Source: Calonectria ilicicola
Lineage: Eukaryota > Ascomycota > Sordariomycetes > Hypocreales > Nectriaceae
Length of the DNA stretch: 64,000 bases
Assembly: GCA_020809705.1 (NCBI GenBank)
Contig: CP085832.1
Coordinates: 2,666,001-2,730,000 of the forward strand
Direction of reading: 5' to 3'
Shown here: in pieces, positions 1-13,051 of the stretch
Layout: every line of letters starts with the position of its first letter
How positions within the stretch are numbered: the stretch's first letter is position 1
Program-made: the position numbers and the translations under genes
Notes under the pieces: model-generated
What the model saw: only the letters and a program-made list of their open reading frames with translations
Told to the model about the DNA's origin: nothing
The model's database searches: none

Positions 1-707
1 TAATATAAATAATTAAAAAATTATTTAAAAGAAATATAAAATTATAAAAAATATTATATAAAAATATAATAAATTTATATTTAAAAAATTAAATTTAATA
101 AATGTTAAATAAAAACTTATAAAATAATAAATATAATAAATATAATAAGCTAAAGTAACTCTCTAAATATTAAAATTTTAAAGATAAAAGTTAAACTATT
201 AAATAGCTGAATTTTTTCTTATTATTATAAGCTAATATAGTATTAATAATACTATATATACTGTATAGAAAAATCAAATATTTTGATTTATAATATAAAA
301 GGCTTATAAATCATTGATTTATAATATAAAAACTTATAAATCATTAATTTATAATATAATTACTTATTAATAAAGGAAATATTCATCTATATATATAATA
401 TATAGCCCCTCAAAAATAAAGATAATAATACAATATATACTTATTCAATAAGCTTAATTTTAAGCTTATCCTTTTACCTTCCACTGTATTATAACCTCTA
501 ACAATAAAAAAAGTTTTATTATAAATATTTATAATAATAAATATAAGAATTAAATAGTTAAAATTTAAAAAAAGTAAGGTTTATGTATAAAGATTAAGGA
601 AAATGATTTTAAGGTTAAAAAAAAGAGCTAGATAGTATTTATTTAAGTAATTAAAAGTGCATTTTTTTTTATATTTAATATTTAATAAAAATATAATTAT
701 TAAAAAA
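1..707 (+). repeat. Rep-B copy, 5'-cut at the window edge and interrupted
   Basis: Bases 1 to about 110 match the inner part of the Rep-B copy at 29434-30200. About 505-707 match its right end, including the marker GATAGTATTTATTTAAGTAA followed by AAAAGTGC. The 390 bp between them is an insertion of unknown type. It includes a 30-bp unit (GATTTATAATATAAAA then CTTATAAATCATT) repeated about three times at 282-360. No coding capacity. Confidence 0.6.
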
Positions 708-712
708 AAATT

Positions 713-947
713 TAAATAATAAATAAAAGTAATTTTTAAAAGAATTAAATAAAGAAAATTATAAACAAATTAATATATTAAATAAAAGGATTATAAGAAT
801 ATAATAATAAAAAGAAAAAAAGGAAAAAAGTAAGAAAAATAAAATAAAAAATATAAATAATAGTTTAATTAAATAATTAATAGGATATAATTAGTATAAT
901 AGGATATAAGTAGTAATTATATTATTTATATATTTATTATATTTAAT
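713..947 (+). repeat. Rep-A 3' fragment, heavily RIP-mutated
   Basis: The stretch to about 913 matches the 3' part of Rep-A, ending in the doubled unit AATAGGATATAATTAGTATA / ATAGGATATAAGTAGTA. The 5' part is absent. The rest up to the duplication at 948 is plain AT sequence. Confidence 0.55.
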
Positions 948-962
948 AAATTATTAATATAT
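948..962. repeat. Outer 15-bp target duplication, left copy
   Basis: AAATTATTAATATAT at 948-962 recurs exactly at 54725-54739. The left copy directly precedes the Rep-A start (TCTTTTATATAG at 964). The right copy directly follows the Rep-A end. Confidence 0.8.
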
Positions 963-963
963 A

Positions 964-1339
964 TCTTTTATATAGTTATTTTCTTTCTCTTAGAAAAGAA
1001 AGACATTAATAAAGTTATAAGACCTAAAGGTACACCTTATAATAAACTTTTAAATGTATTAATATAATTACTTGTTACAACCTAGAGCTCTAGGGAGCCC
1101 TAAAAGGCAGGTTGAAGCAGCTAAAAATAGGGATCAAATTGATATATTAAAGATGCCTCTTTTTTCCAAGGAAAGAGGTCTAAACAGCTTCCTTTTATAA
1201 ACTTCCTTCCAGCTAGTCACATGACTAGTCAGCTGATTGGTCAGAAAACAGGTCAGCTAGCTAGCTAGGGACTAGAAATCCTCTATATCTCAGATATCCC
1301 TTATTTTCCCTTCGAGATCGTAACATTACTTTTATACTA
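964..1339 (+). mobile_element. Rep-A copy 1, 5' third (carries a solo LTR)
   Basis: Starts TCTTTTATATAGTTATTTTC as in the other Rep-A copies at 6279, 17604 and 42049. It is interrupted by the solo LTR at 1073-1325 and breaks off at TACTA (1335-1339). The Rep-A sequence resumes at TACTA in 23677. Rep-A has no reading frame. Its 14-16 bp target duplications point to a SINE-like or otherwise non-autonomous non-LTR element. Confidence 0.75.
1073..1325. mobile_element. Solo LTR, 253 bp
   Basis: Ends are TGTTACAACC and GATCGTAACA, so TG...CA with a TGTTAC/GTAACA terminal inversion. The 5-bp duplication TTACT flanks it at 1068-1072 and 1326-1330. Composition is far less AT-rich than its surroundings (GGTCAGCTAGCTAGCTAGG inside), so it was added late or escaped RIP. 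No other copy was seen in this window. Confidence 0.85.
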
Positions 1340-1403
1340 GGGAACAGCGGTGACCGCCCACAAAATTCATTCATAATCGGTCACTGCTTTTCGAAGCCCT
1401 TAA
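1340..1403. other. Un-mutated 64-bp segment with imperfect inverted repeats
   Basis: It holds CAGCGGTGACCGCCC and, inverted, CGGTCACTGC, at the left edge of the 22-kb block inserted into Rep-A. It could be one end of a DNA transposon or a short MITE. No partner end was found at the other side of the block (23676). Confidence 0.35.
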
Positions 1404-1800
1404 GTGTGTGTGTGTGTGTGTGTTATATTTCCGTCTTGCGAGCACAAAGTCTCCGCCAACCTCTTATAGGAGTAAAAAGATGTGCTAGGTTAGTAGGATA
1501 ATTATTTAATCTATCTAAACATTTAATATTATATTATATTCTAAAATAATATATATTTCTTTCTTTTTTATAATCTAGAGTAATATCTTTAATTAGTTAA
1601 GATTAAGATATATAAGTTAAATAAGTTATAAAGGTATTATATATAAATATTTATAATATAGTTCTTTTTTTCTTTATTATATATTTAAATTTTTTTATAT
1701 TTAATAATTTATTATTATATTTTTATTTTAAATTTTTTAGTTAATATTAGAATATTAAAAATATAATTTTTTTATTATTTATTAATATTATTATTTTATA
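1404..1800 (-). mobile_element. 3' end of a Tad1-like LINE, minus orientation
   Basis: The reverse complement matches the LINE 3' ends at 33290-33660 and 46930-47219. The tail is a GT/CA repeat (1402-1421), not poly(A). The last unique bases GCGAGCACAAAGTCTCCGCC are almost un-mutated and show the ancestral form of the 3' end. Confidence 0.75.
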
Positions 1801-1806
1801 TATATA

Positions 1807-3666
1807 ACGTACATAATAAGCGAGCGTCGCAAACAAGCGAGCATCACACTTTTCACCACACCTCATTTTTCAATCAAGATAAAAACACTACAAAGCATCC
1901 GATCAATTAGTTCTAATCGCTTTTCTCTTCCTTAGAGATCTCAATAACTACCTAACATATCCTTGCATTATAACCAGTCTTGCCACAAGTCCTACAATGC
2001 CTTCCGATCGGTCGCACTAACTTCCCTCGACTACCACTTTACAATATTTCTGTCTGTATTTGTGCATTGGCTTCCATTTGATCAATTGCTTCCCTTGCAC
2101 TAGCTACTGTCATTGTCCCTCCATCTTGCAGTCTAGTTCTCTTTGCTCTTCGGCGTTTGCTAAGTATCTTATTTGCTTATTGAAGATCTTAGATCTTAGC
2201 CTTTATTAATACCATCTTATACATAACAGCCTTTATTCCTTTAGAAAGTGATAATAATGCCTTAATAATAGACTTTGGAGAGGTACTTTAAAGCCTTCTA
2301 ATTCACCTTTCAAGATATTCAGACTGTGAGCTGGTCTTAGTAATAGTCCTTGGAGTTTTTGATGTCCAAGATATAGGTGGGTCAACTGCTTGATTAAATG
2401 GTATTGGAGTCTGTAACCGCACATTAAGCTTTAATATAATATTTTCTGGATCTAGAGGATCAAGTCTGGCTCCTTTAAAATCTACCTTAATATTCTTTTC
2501 TATTATAGTGGCTTTATATGCATTATAAAAGGCTGGGAAGAAGTTGGCCTTTGAAATATGGGTTATCAAGCATTTGATCAAGTGCTCTATTTCCTTCCCA
2601 TATGCTATTTTTAGTGACCTAAAGTATATAATATTAAGTGGCTGGAGTAGATAAGATAAATTAGATAGTATATAAAGTGTAATGATTTTATTGTCCTTGC
2701 AATATTTCTTAAACTTAATTAAATGGTAACTTTTATAGCTATTAAGGATTAAAAGATGATAGCAACTAATTAATTAATTACTTATATGATGATTAAAGTG
2801 CTTCAGCTACTTAAGACCTGCTTTATTATCGGTCCAGCCATTTTGGGTAATTATAATAGCCTAATTATCTGGGAGGTTGCTTTCTTGATATCAATTGGTA
2901 AGATGATATTAGCCTACAGTGATGAGAAATGGCGGGATAGCCTAGCCTCTTGTATTAATAGCTTAAATTATTGTTATCCATTCCCGGTTTCTAGGCTGGA
3001 TTAATTTTGGATTTGAATGCCTTTCTATACCTATTATAATCATTCCACTTATAATAATACCTATTATAAAGCTAATTTTATTAAAGTTATATATATTATC
3101 TAATTAAATACTATATTTCCTTATTATATTAGCTATAAGCTGAAACTAGTTATTAATTATCTTTAGATCTTTGTATTTAGCCCTTTTATAATTATATTTA
3201 CAAAAGAATTACATTTTAAGCTTTAAGTGGTATTTAATAAAGTTTAAAGTCTAGTGCTTACTAATAAATAATGCATTTCAGTCAGCAAGTAATTAATTGG
3301 TTATTTCCTTAATACCATATAGCCTTAGGGGAAATCCTCGTGAATTTAGGTCTAGGATAAATTGAATAATGATCTCTTCTTTTAGATTAGATAGCTTGTG
3401 TGAATTAGGAATAGTATTACTTCGAGACTGAATTCCCTTTTGCTAACAATATAGTTGATGCTCATTGATCTTATATATCTTTGCGGCCTTTTGGGTGCTT
3501 ATTTTTTGGTTATTCTGAAGGGCTTGAAGGGCAAGAAGGGTTTTAGCCTTAGTATTCAATTGGGACATGTTTAGTTGTTGTAAAGCAGTTGATCAAATGT
3601 TTTGTAATGTGTATGAGGGATTTTTGCGACGCTTGCTTGTCTGCGATGCTCGCTTATCATATACGT
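1807..3666 (-). mobile_element. Pogo/Fot-type Tc1-mariner DNA transposon, RIP-degraded
   Basis: Full length at 1,860 bp, within the usual 1.8-2.0 kb of Fot1-like elements. Terminal inverted repeats begin ACGTAYATRATAAGCGAGC at both ends, and TA dinucleotides flank them (1805-1806 and 3667-3668). The transposase lies on the minus strand. GC content is clearly higher than the surroundings, so RIP was milder here. Confidence 0.9.
1913..3568 (-). pseudogene. Pogo/Fot-family transposase, broken by stop codons
   Basis: Cuts and pastes the element. The start codon is at 3568 (MSQLNTKAKTLLALQALQN). Next come the helix-turn-helix psq-type segment (STQKAAKIYKINEHQL) and a CENP-B-like block (EEIIIQFILDLNSRGFPLRL). 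The C-terminal catalytic third is best preserved (2581-2303: FFPAFYNAYKATI, GARLDPLDPENI). A CCHC-like knuckle (CRTCGKTGYNARIC) ends the protein near 1965-2010. Many in-frame stops arise from CAA-to-TAA and TGG-to-TAG changes, so no active protein can be made. Confidence 0.85.
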
Positions 3667-3674
3667 TATATATA

Positions 3675-4385
3675 TTAATAATTATATTATTATTAAATAT
3701 TAAATAAAAAAAAGCACTTTTAATTACTTAAATAAATACTATTTAACCCTCCTTTTTCCTTAACCTTATATCTCCCTTAATTTCTTTAATTTATATTATT
3801 ATAAATAAACCTTATTTTTCTTTAAATTTTAATTATTTAATTTTTATATTTATTATTAATAATATTTATTATAAAACTTTTTTTTTAAATTTAAATTTTT
3901 AAATTTAAATTTATTATATTTTTATATTATTTTTTTTTAAAATTTATTATTTTTTTTAAATAAAATTTTAATTATTTATATTAAAATTATTAATAAAAAT
4001 ATAAAGTATTTAAAATTTATATATAATAAATTTTATTTTTTAATATATTATTATATATTAAAAAAATTAAAAAAAATAATATTTAAATAAAAGAAATATA
4101 TTAAAAATATATATATATAATATTAAAAAGAATTAAATTATATTAATATATTATTATTTTATATTTAATAAAAATAAATCTTTATTAAAAAATCTATTTT
4201 TATTATATATTTTATAAATTTATTAAAATTTAATTTTATTATATAAAATATTACTTTTATTATATAAAATATTACTTTTTATAGTTAATTGTATCTTAGT
4301 TAAGTGAATTATATGGTTAAACTTAATTGTATTTATTATTATTATAGCTTTAGAGCTCCCTCTAGGTTAGAGCTTATAATTTATG
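3675..4385 (-). repeat. Rep-B copy, minus orientation
   Basis: The B end (AGCACTTTTAATTACTTAAA) is at the left near 3712. The A end (CCTCTAGGTTAGAGCTTAT) is at the right near 4360-4380. It faces the plus-strand copy that follows, forming a head-to-head pair. Confidence 0.7.
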
Positions 4386-4534
4386 AAAATTACTTTTTAT
4401 ATTAAAAATATTAATTTTAATTATAAATAAAATAATATTTTATAATAATAAAAAATATATATTAAAGACTTTTATTATTTATAAAAGTAATAATTTTTAA
4501 TATTTTAAAAATATATATTATTTTAATAAATGAT

Positions 4535-5312
4535 AAGCTCTAATTTAAAGAGAGCTTTAAAGTTATAATAGTAGTAGATATAATTAAGTTTAATTATATA
4601 ATTTACCTAACTAAAATATAATTAATTTTATAATAAAATTATCCTTATAAAAACTTAAATAATTATACTTAAAATAACTTCTTTTATTAAAATTATAATT
4701 CTTAATATATATTCTTCATTATTTTCAGTATAATATTATTTAAATATTATATCCTTTAAAATTATAATTTAAATTATTTAAATATTAAAAAATATATTAA
4801 TAATACTTTTTATAAATAATTATCTTTTAAATTATATATTAAATATTAATTAAAATTTATTAAAAATATATTAAATATAAATATTTATATTTTTAAATTT
4901 ATAATTATTTAAAAAATAAAATTTATTATATATAAATTTTAAATATTTTAATTTTATATTTTTAATTTTATATTTTTAATTTTAATATAAATAATTAAAA
5001 GTTTATTAAAAAAAAATATAAAATTATAAAAGATATTATATAAAAATATAATAAATTTATATTTAAAAAATTAGATTTAATAAAAAAGAATTTTATTATA
5101 AATATTTATAATAATAAGTATAAAAATTAATTAAATAAAATTAAAGATAAAGTAAGATTTATTTATAATAATATAAATTAAGGAAATTAAGAAAGATAAT
5201 AAATAAACCTTATATAGATTCTAAGATTAAGGAAAAGAGAGAGCTAAATAGTATTTATTTAAGTAATTAAAAGTGCTTTTTTTAATTTAATATTTAATGA
5301 AAATATAATTAT
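4535..5312 (+). repeat. Rep-B copy, plus orientation
   Basis: The A end (AAGCTCTAATTTAAAGAGAG) lies near 4540. The B end (TAAGTAATTAAAAGTGC, then AATATTTAATGAAAATATAA) lies near 5260-5310. No reading frame. A 150-bp AT spacer separates it from the inverted copy on its left. Confidence 0.7.
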
Positions 5313-6278
5313 TAAAAAATATATATTATAATAATTTAAATAATTTCTTATTTATTATTTTAATAATTAATATATTATTTAAATATATATAAATCTTTAA
5401 TAAATAGAAGATAATTTTAAAAGCTTTTTAAAGCTTTTAAATATATTTTTAATTTTAATATTAAATATTTTAATTAATTTAAATTATTTAAAGTTATAAT
5501 TATATTATTAATTATTATAATATATTATAAATTTATATTTAATATTTTCTTTTTTTTTAAATTATTTATATATATTATAATATTTTAAAATAAAATTTAT
5601 TTTATTTATTAAAAAAAAACTTTATTATATTTTCTTTAAATAGATTTTAAAAAAAGTAAATAAAAGAAAAAAATAAAAAATTTAAAATATAATATTTTAA
5701 ACGTAAAATATATAAATCTTTAAAATTTAATAATTTTATAATTAAATTTTTTAAATATATTATATTTTATTTTATAAGTAAATAAATAATTTATATTAAG
5801 ATAATATATATAAATTATAAATTTTTAATATTAAGTTTTTATAATTTAATTAACTTATAGAATATTTATTTTTTTAAAAAAGACTAAAAGGAGAATTATT
5901 AACTAAATTAAGGCTATTAATCTAAATATTATTATAAAAGTTTTATATATTTTATTTATTTAATTAATTATATTTATATATTAGTCTTTTTTATAATTAA
6001 TTATTATTATTTTATTTAAAAATTAAACTTTTATATTATAAAAGAATATTAATTTAATATATATTTATATAATAATTAAATTTTAATTTATAATCTAGCT
6101 AGATATTTAATTAATAAAGTACCTTATTAGCTATTTTTAGTATATCTTTATAAAATACTAGTAGATTAATATTATTATTTTACTTATAATTAAAGTATAT
6201 AATCTTTATTTTATTTAAATTAAAGATAATCTTATTATTCTTATCTTACTTAATAAGTTTATTTAATTATATATAATA
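5313..6278. other. AT-only sequence, nothing identified
   Basis: Almost 1 kb with no recognisable coding, terminal repeat or island of normal composition. The last bases, AATTATATATAATA at 6265-6278, are the left target duplication of the next Rep-A copy. Confidence 0.5.
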
Positions 6279-6416
6279 TCTTTTATATAGTTATTTTCTT
6301 CCTCTTAGAAAAGAAAAATGTTAATAAGATTATAGAACCTAAAGGTATACCTTATAATAAACTTTTATATTAATTGGTACAATCGCTCTTATACTAACTT
6401 TAAAGCTTAAAGATGA

Positions 6417-6601
6417 TGTTGGATTCAAAGGGAAGGTGGGTTTTAGCACTAGTGCCGGGTCTCTAGGGTGTGTGTGAATCTTGCTTATTCTTCATCTATC
6501 TAGGCTAGCCTGTGGTGTTTATGTGTGTGTGCGTGGGTTACTTAACCTACAGGGCTGCTGTCTAAGGTAGCCAAGCCTATAATTATAGATTGGTTCTAAT
6601 A
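6417..6601. repeat. Left LTR of the 5.9-kb element
   Basis: 185 bp. It contains an un-mutated core (CTAGGCTAGCCTGTGGTG and TGTGTGTGCGTGGGTTA) shared with the right LTR. Confidence 0.85.
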
Positions 6602-9600
6602 TTAGGAATTTTCTTTTTATTAGTATAAAATATATTAAATATAAAGTAAGAAAATATATATAATTAATAAAATTAATAAATAGAATAATAATATAAAAAT
6701 TAATGTATTTATATTTAAGTAAGTAATATTTATAATTTTTTATTATTATATTTAATTTAATTTTTAATATAAATTATTATTTTATTTAAATTAATAAATT
6801 ATTTTAATATTTTATTTAAGGATATTTTTATTATAATATTAATAAGATTATTATTATTATTAATTTATTATATTTTATATATTTTATATTTTTTATATAA
6901 TTATTATAAAATTATAATATTAATTATAAAATACTTTTTTTTATTATTTTTAATTTAATAAAATATTTATAAAAAGAAAGTAAGTTTATATAAATAATTA
7001 TTAAAATTTATAAAAAATATAATTAATTTATAATTAATTAAAGTATAATATTAAAAATATAAATAATATTTATTTCTTAGATTATATTATATAATTTAAA
7101 TATTAAGGTATTTTAAATTATTTATTAATTTTTTATAAAATTATATATAATAATATTTTTTTTATTATAAATTTTATATATTATTTATTTTTTTATTATT
7201 AATTATAATTATATATTTAATTTAAAAGCTTAAGTTTAGATTATTAATAAATAATCTATTAATAAATATAAAAAGTTTTATTATATTTAAATTAATTAAA
7301 ATATATTTTAATTTTTAATTTTAATTATTAATTTATTATTATAATTATTTATTTAATTATTTAAAATTTTTATTAAATAATTTTTAATATTATATTATAG
7401 TTAATAAGTTAAATAATATCTTTAGTTAGTAGATTATTATAATATATACTCTTTAAGCTTATTATTTAATATATTTTTATTTAATAATTTTTAATTTTAA
7501 ATTAATAAGCTTAAGCTTTTTTATTTATTTTTTTTAATTAAAATTAAGGTATTTATTAATATTATAAATTAGTTTATAATTATTAAATAAAAGAGATTAT
7601 TTTTATATTAATATTTATTTTAGCTTAATTATAAATTTTATTTTTTTAATTTTTTTTTAAATTGAAAAATTATTAATTATTAAGGTTAAGTATATTATTA
7701 ATTTATATTTTTATAATATTAAAGAATTTTTTTATTTTTATAATAAGTAAATATAGATTATAAGTTAATATAATTATTTAAAGATTATTATAATAGTAAT
7801 TAAAGTATATTATTTATTAATATATTCTAGCTTTTATAATATTATAAAATAATTTAATAATTTTTATAATTATATTTTTAGAAAAGTAGTTTTTTATTTA
7901 TTTAAGGAGGTATATAAATATAATTTTATTTAATTTTATATTTAATTATATATATATTTATATAATATCTTTTAATTATAAAAAATTATCTATCTTTATT
8001 AGTAATAATATAATTATAATAATTAATTATTAATTATTATATTAAATTACTAGTATTTATATTAAGATTTATTATTTATTATTATTATTATATCCTTAGA
8101 TAAATAATTTTAATTTCTTATATAATAATATAGTTTCTTTATCTTTAATTTTATATACTAATTATATACTAAATATTTGCTTATTTTTATTTAATTATAT
8201 TATATATCTTAAGTAAGAAGGTATTATAATTTATTAATATATTAATCTTAATTTAATTAGATAGTTTATAAGGTTTTCTTAATATTATAATCTTTCCTTT
8301 TTAATAGAGTTATAAACTTAGATTCTAATTAGCTTTTTCTTTTACACTAATATATATAATATTAAATTTATTATAAATAATAGCCTTATTAATTCCTTTA
8401 TTTATATAAAATATCTGGTTGATTAATTAAGATTTTTATAATCTTTTATAATCTTATTTAACCAAAACTATTATAATATTAGCTATAGGTAATTATAGGT
8501 TTTTATATAGTTTTCTATAATATTATTTAACCGGTACTATTATAATCTTAGTTTAAAGTAAATATAAGGTTAGCTTTTTATTTTTATTACTATTATTATT
8601 ATTAAATCTAATCTTATAAAGCTTCTTCTTTATATTATTATAATAGAATGGTTTAATTATAGTTATTTTAAAGTTTATTAGTTTATATAGTATATTAAGT
8701 ATATATATCTTCTTATTTATAATAATCAATCTAAAAGGGCTTTATTAATCTTTCTTCTTTTATTATATATATATTTTTAATTATAATAATAGTTTATAAA
8801 TTAATATTATATTAAATTTATTATATATAGTAAGTATATTATTAATTTATTATTTTATTAGTATTTTATATATTTTATTAATTACCTTATATATAGCTTT
8901 AGTATATTATACTATAGTAAATATAGGTAAGAAGTTATTTGCTATTTAAGAGTAGGCTTTGAATATAAGGAGTATTAGTATAAATCTATTTAGGCTAGTA
9001 AAGTTATTAATAGCTTTAATTATTATCTATAATTTCTATTAGTTTGTAATTATATCTTTAAGTTTTTGATAATATTATAGGCCTATCTTAATAGTCTATA
9101 GTATTATTCTATTTTTTTAATATTATAATAGAATTTAATAAGAACTTTCTTAATATTAATTACTAATAATTAAATATATTAATAGAATTTATTAAATATA
9201 AAATTCCTACCTATATTATAAATAATCTAATTAAAAAGGCTAAGGTAATTATTAATCTAATATACTTATAATATATCTTATATATCCTTTACTTTTTATC
9301 TATTTAATTTAAGAAAATAGATTATTTAAAATAATATAATTAAATTAATAATATAAAGTGCTAATTTATTATTAATTTAGATAATATTAATAATAATTTT
9401 ATAATTAAATTTATAATTATTCTTTAAAGTAAATCTAAATTAATTTAAAATCTTATTATTTATCTAATAATATTAATATACTTTTATAAGCTTTTTTAAT
9501 ACTTTAATCTTAAATTTTTAATTTATATATTTTAAAATCTTCTTTAAGTAATTAATTAAAAAATATTTAAATTATTAATAAATCTAATATAACTTTATTT

Positions 9601-10256
9601 TTATTAAATAAAATATAATTAATTCTTTAATCTTAAATATCTACTATAAATATTTTTATTATTTAATTATTAATATTTTTTTTTACTTTAAATAAGTATA
9701 TTTTAAAGATTATTTAATTTAATATTTATTTAATTTATATTAATAATAGAAAAAAGAAAAAGGATTAATATTAAAATAATATAAAACTTAATAATATCTA
9801 ATATTATAAATATTTAAATAATTTTTATTAATATTATAAAATTAGCTTTAAATATAATATTATAATATAATACTTAGTTAATCTTAAGTAATAATATTAA
9901 CTTTAATAGAACTTCTATCTAAAGGGTGCTTGCTATAGATATATTAGTGGCTTTTATATTAAGTAGAATGCCTTGGAAGATCTTATTGAAGTAATATTCT
10001 TTAATAAGGAATATATTATTATTATTTTCTTTAGATAAATATTTAATTTTATATAGATCTTCTTTTATTAAGATATACTTAAATAATTGTTTATAAAGGA
10101 TAATAATTATATATTTTTTTTATAAGTATATTATTATATTAAGTTATTTTATTTTTTTAATAATATTAATAAGATTAATAATATATTAATAATTCTTATT
10201 ATATTTAGTATTATTTTTAATATAAAGTTTTTTTTTGTGGATAGTTTAAATATTTT

Positions 10257-10368
10257 TGTAAGGAAGTGCCTTATATACTGATGTGAGGTGCAATTCCCGC
10301 ACAATGTGCGAGAATTGGTTGATCTTTTGGTCTATTGGATTAGATAACACACCTCTTATCTTCTTACA
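10257..10368. mobile_element. Solo LTR of the 112-bp TRIM family
   Basis: TGTAAGGAAG...CTTCTTACA, exactly 112 bp, with the duplication ATTTT on both sides (10252-10256 and 10369-10373). It is virtually free of RIP changes although it sits in the interior of the heavily mutated LTR element. Confidence 0.9.
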
Positions 10369-12159
10369 ATTTTAATAATCTTTAATATTATATTAAGATT
10401 ATTATTATTATTTTTTATTCTTTTATATAATATAAGGAAGACTTAGTATTTCTTATTTAATAAAAGAGTTTTATATTTTTATATATTAAACTAGTTCTAT
10501 TTATATTATTAATATTCTTTTTTTAAATATTTTATTAAGAAATATCTAATCTTTTTATAAAGGAAGTAATATTAAGGCTTATATTATTAATAATAATAAT
10601 TTAATTAATATAATTAATTATTATTATTATTATATTATTTATTTTAAGTAAATTAATAATTAATAAAATAAATAATAATATTATATTATAAGCTTAATTT
10701 TTTATTTATTTTTATAATATTAATTAATTTATAAATATTAATTATTAATCTTTTAAAGGTTTTTATATTTTAATATTTAATTATATTAATCTTTAGAATT
10801 TTATTAATTATTATTAAAAGGATTTAATAAAGTTTTTTATTATTTTAATTATAATTATAAATACTTTAATAAATTTAATAGATTTTATTAATAAGTATAT
10901 TAAAGTTCTTAAATATACTTTTATTAAGATTTTTATTTATTATATTATAAAGTATTATTATTAATAATTTATTATAATAATATTAAATTATATTAAAGAT
11001 TTTAAAATAAATTTTAATTATTTTATATATTATTTTATATAAAAATTCCTTATTAAAAAGAAAATTAATATAATATTTTTTTACTTTATTATTAAGTATT
11101 ATAAGTAATACTTTTATATAATTATCTTTTAATATTATAATATATTTATATATATTTTTAAAAATAATAATTTTAATAAATTAAAAATTATAAAGCTTAT
11201 TTATATATTAATTATTATTAATATATATTTTATTTAATTTAATTAATTTCTTTATAATAAATTTATTTATATTTAAAATAAAAAAAATCTTTAATAAAAA
11301 AAGATTATAATATTATTTTTATTTCTTTTTAATAATATAAATATAAATATTTTTCTTATTTAATAAAAAAAGATAATAATCTAAATTTATAAAAATTAAA
11401 TAAAATTAAAAATAACTTTTAATTTATTTTTAAAAATATTAATATATTTAAAAAAAAATATTTTAAAATTCTTTTATTAAATTAATTATTTTTTTTATAA
11501 AAATTTTTTCTTTTAATTTTAAAAATTATTTTAAAAAATTTTAATAAATTTATTATTTTTTTTAATAAATTATTTATAAATATTAATAATATAAATAATA
11601 TAATTATTAATTTTTTTATTAATATATTATTAAAATTATTTTATAATAATTTTATTTTTTTTTAATTAATTATTATATTATTATTATATTTTTAAATTTA
11701 TATAAAAAGATTATTTTTATTTTATTATTAATTAAAATTAAATATAAAATAAATATTTTTATTTATTATTTTTATTTTTAATAATAAATATATAAAAAAA
11801 TAATTATAAAAAAATAAAATTTAATAAATATAATTATAAAAATAATATAATAAAAAAAAATTATTAAAATAAATAAAAATTAATATAATAATATAATAAA
11901 TAAAAAAAATTTTTAATTTTTAAATTTAATTAAAATATTAATCTTTATTTAATTTAATAATTTTTATAATAAATAAAAGATTTAAAAAAATCTAAAAAAT
12001 TTATTAAAAACTCTCCTTTATAAATTTATATTAAATCTTATAAAAAACTTACTTTTTATAAAATATTTATATATCTTTCTTTTAATATATCTTATTATAA
12101 TTATATCTAATATTTCTTCTTTAAATCTTAATTAATTTATAGATTTTTTTATTAATTAA

Positions 12160-12344
12160 TATTAGATTTAAAGGGAAGGTAGGTTTTAATACTAGTACTA
12201 GATCTTTAAGATGTGTATAAATCTTGCTTATTCTTTATTTATCTAGGCTAGCCTGTGGTATTTATGTGTGTGTGCGTGGGTTATCTGACCCACAAGGCTG
12301 CTGCCTAAAGCAGCTGAGCCTGCGATTGCAGACTGGTCCCAATA
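12160..12344. repeat. Right LTR of the 5.9-kb element
   Basis: 185 bp, the same length as the left LTR with no indels. Differences are C/T and G/A transitions, for example GGTTACTTAACC versus GGTTATCTGACC. Confidence 0.85.
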
Positions 12345-13051
12345 GATAATATAAAATAAAAAAACCTTAATAATTAGAAATTATATATAATAAAAGGAAG
12401 GATTTTATTTAAATAAATCTCTTTTAAATATATATTGAAAAAAACTTTTAAATATATAATTTTAAATATATATATATATAATTAAAATATTTATTTATAA
12501 ATAATATATTATTTATATTAATAATAATTTTTAAAAAGTAAATTTATAATTAAATATATTAATTAATTAATTTAAATTAATAAAATTTAATTTAATTTAA
12601 TTAATTAAAAATATCTTTAAATATTTTTAAAAAAAATAAAAAAATATATTAAATAAATAATATAAATAATAAAATTAAAATCTATTTTATTTTTTAAAAA
12701 TATAAACTTTTTTTTAAAAATAAGCTTTATAAAGAAAAATAAAGCTTTTATTTAAAAATAATAATAAATAATAAAATTAATCTTAAAATATTTTAAAATA
12801 TCTAAGAATATTAAATATAAAAATAAAAGATCTTTCTTAAATAATAAATAAAAAAGATTTTTAAAGAAAATAAATAATAAAGGTAATAAATAGATATATA
12901 TATTAAATAAAATAATTAAAAATATATAATAATAAAAGGAAAAGGAAGGAAAAGATGTATTAGAATAGGAAATGTAAATAATAGTTTAATTAAACAACTA
13001 ATAGGATATGATTAGTATAATAGGATATAAGCATTAAAATTATATATAATA

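Larger units (their letters stand above)
6417..12344. mobile_element. LTR retrotransposon, 5.9 kb, superfamily unresolved
   Basis: Two direct 185-bp LTRs (6417-6601 and 12160-12344) flank a 5.6-kb interior. They begin TGTTGGATTC / TATTAGATTT and end in CTAATA / CCAATA, where TG...CA is expected before RIP. The target duplication reads GATGA on the left (6412-6416) and GATAA on the right (12345-12349), one RIP-type change apart. The interior is too mutated to place a reverse transcriptase, so neither strand nor Copia/Gypsy class is claimed. Confidence 0.85.
6279..13037 (+). mobile_element. Rep-A copy 2, split by an LTR retrotransposon
   Basis: Rep-A sequence occupies 6279-6416 and 12345 to about 13037, with the LTR element between them. 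The 14-bp duplication AATTATATATAATA flanks the whole (6265-6278 and 13038-13051). The start TCTTTTATATAGTTATTTTC is identical to copies 1 and 4. A near-perfect hairpin (TCTTCCTCTTAGAAAAGAA) lies just inside the 5' end. Confidence 0.8.

Noticed and set aside
2786..3004. 72-codon plus-strand frame inside the first pogo element
   Set aside because: It is antisense to the transposase, whose motifs read on the minus strand.
8935..9080. RNase H-like reading in the 5.9-kb LTR element that might make it Gypsy on the plus strand
   Set aside because: The similarity (KKLFAI followed by ALNIRS) is short, and no polymerase motif was found at the expected distance upstream on the same strand.
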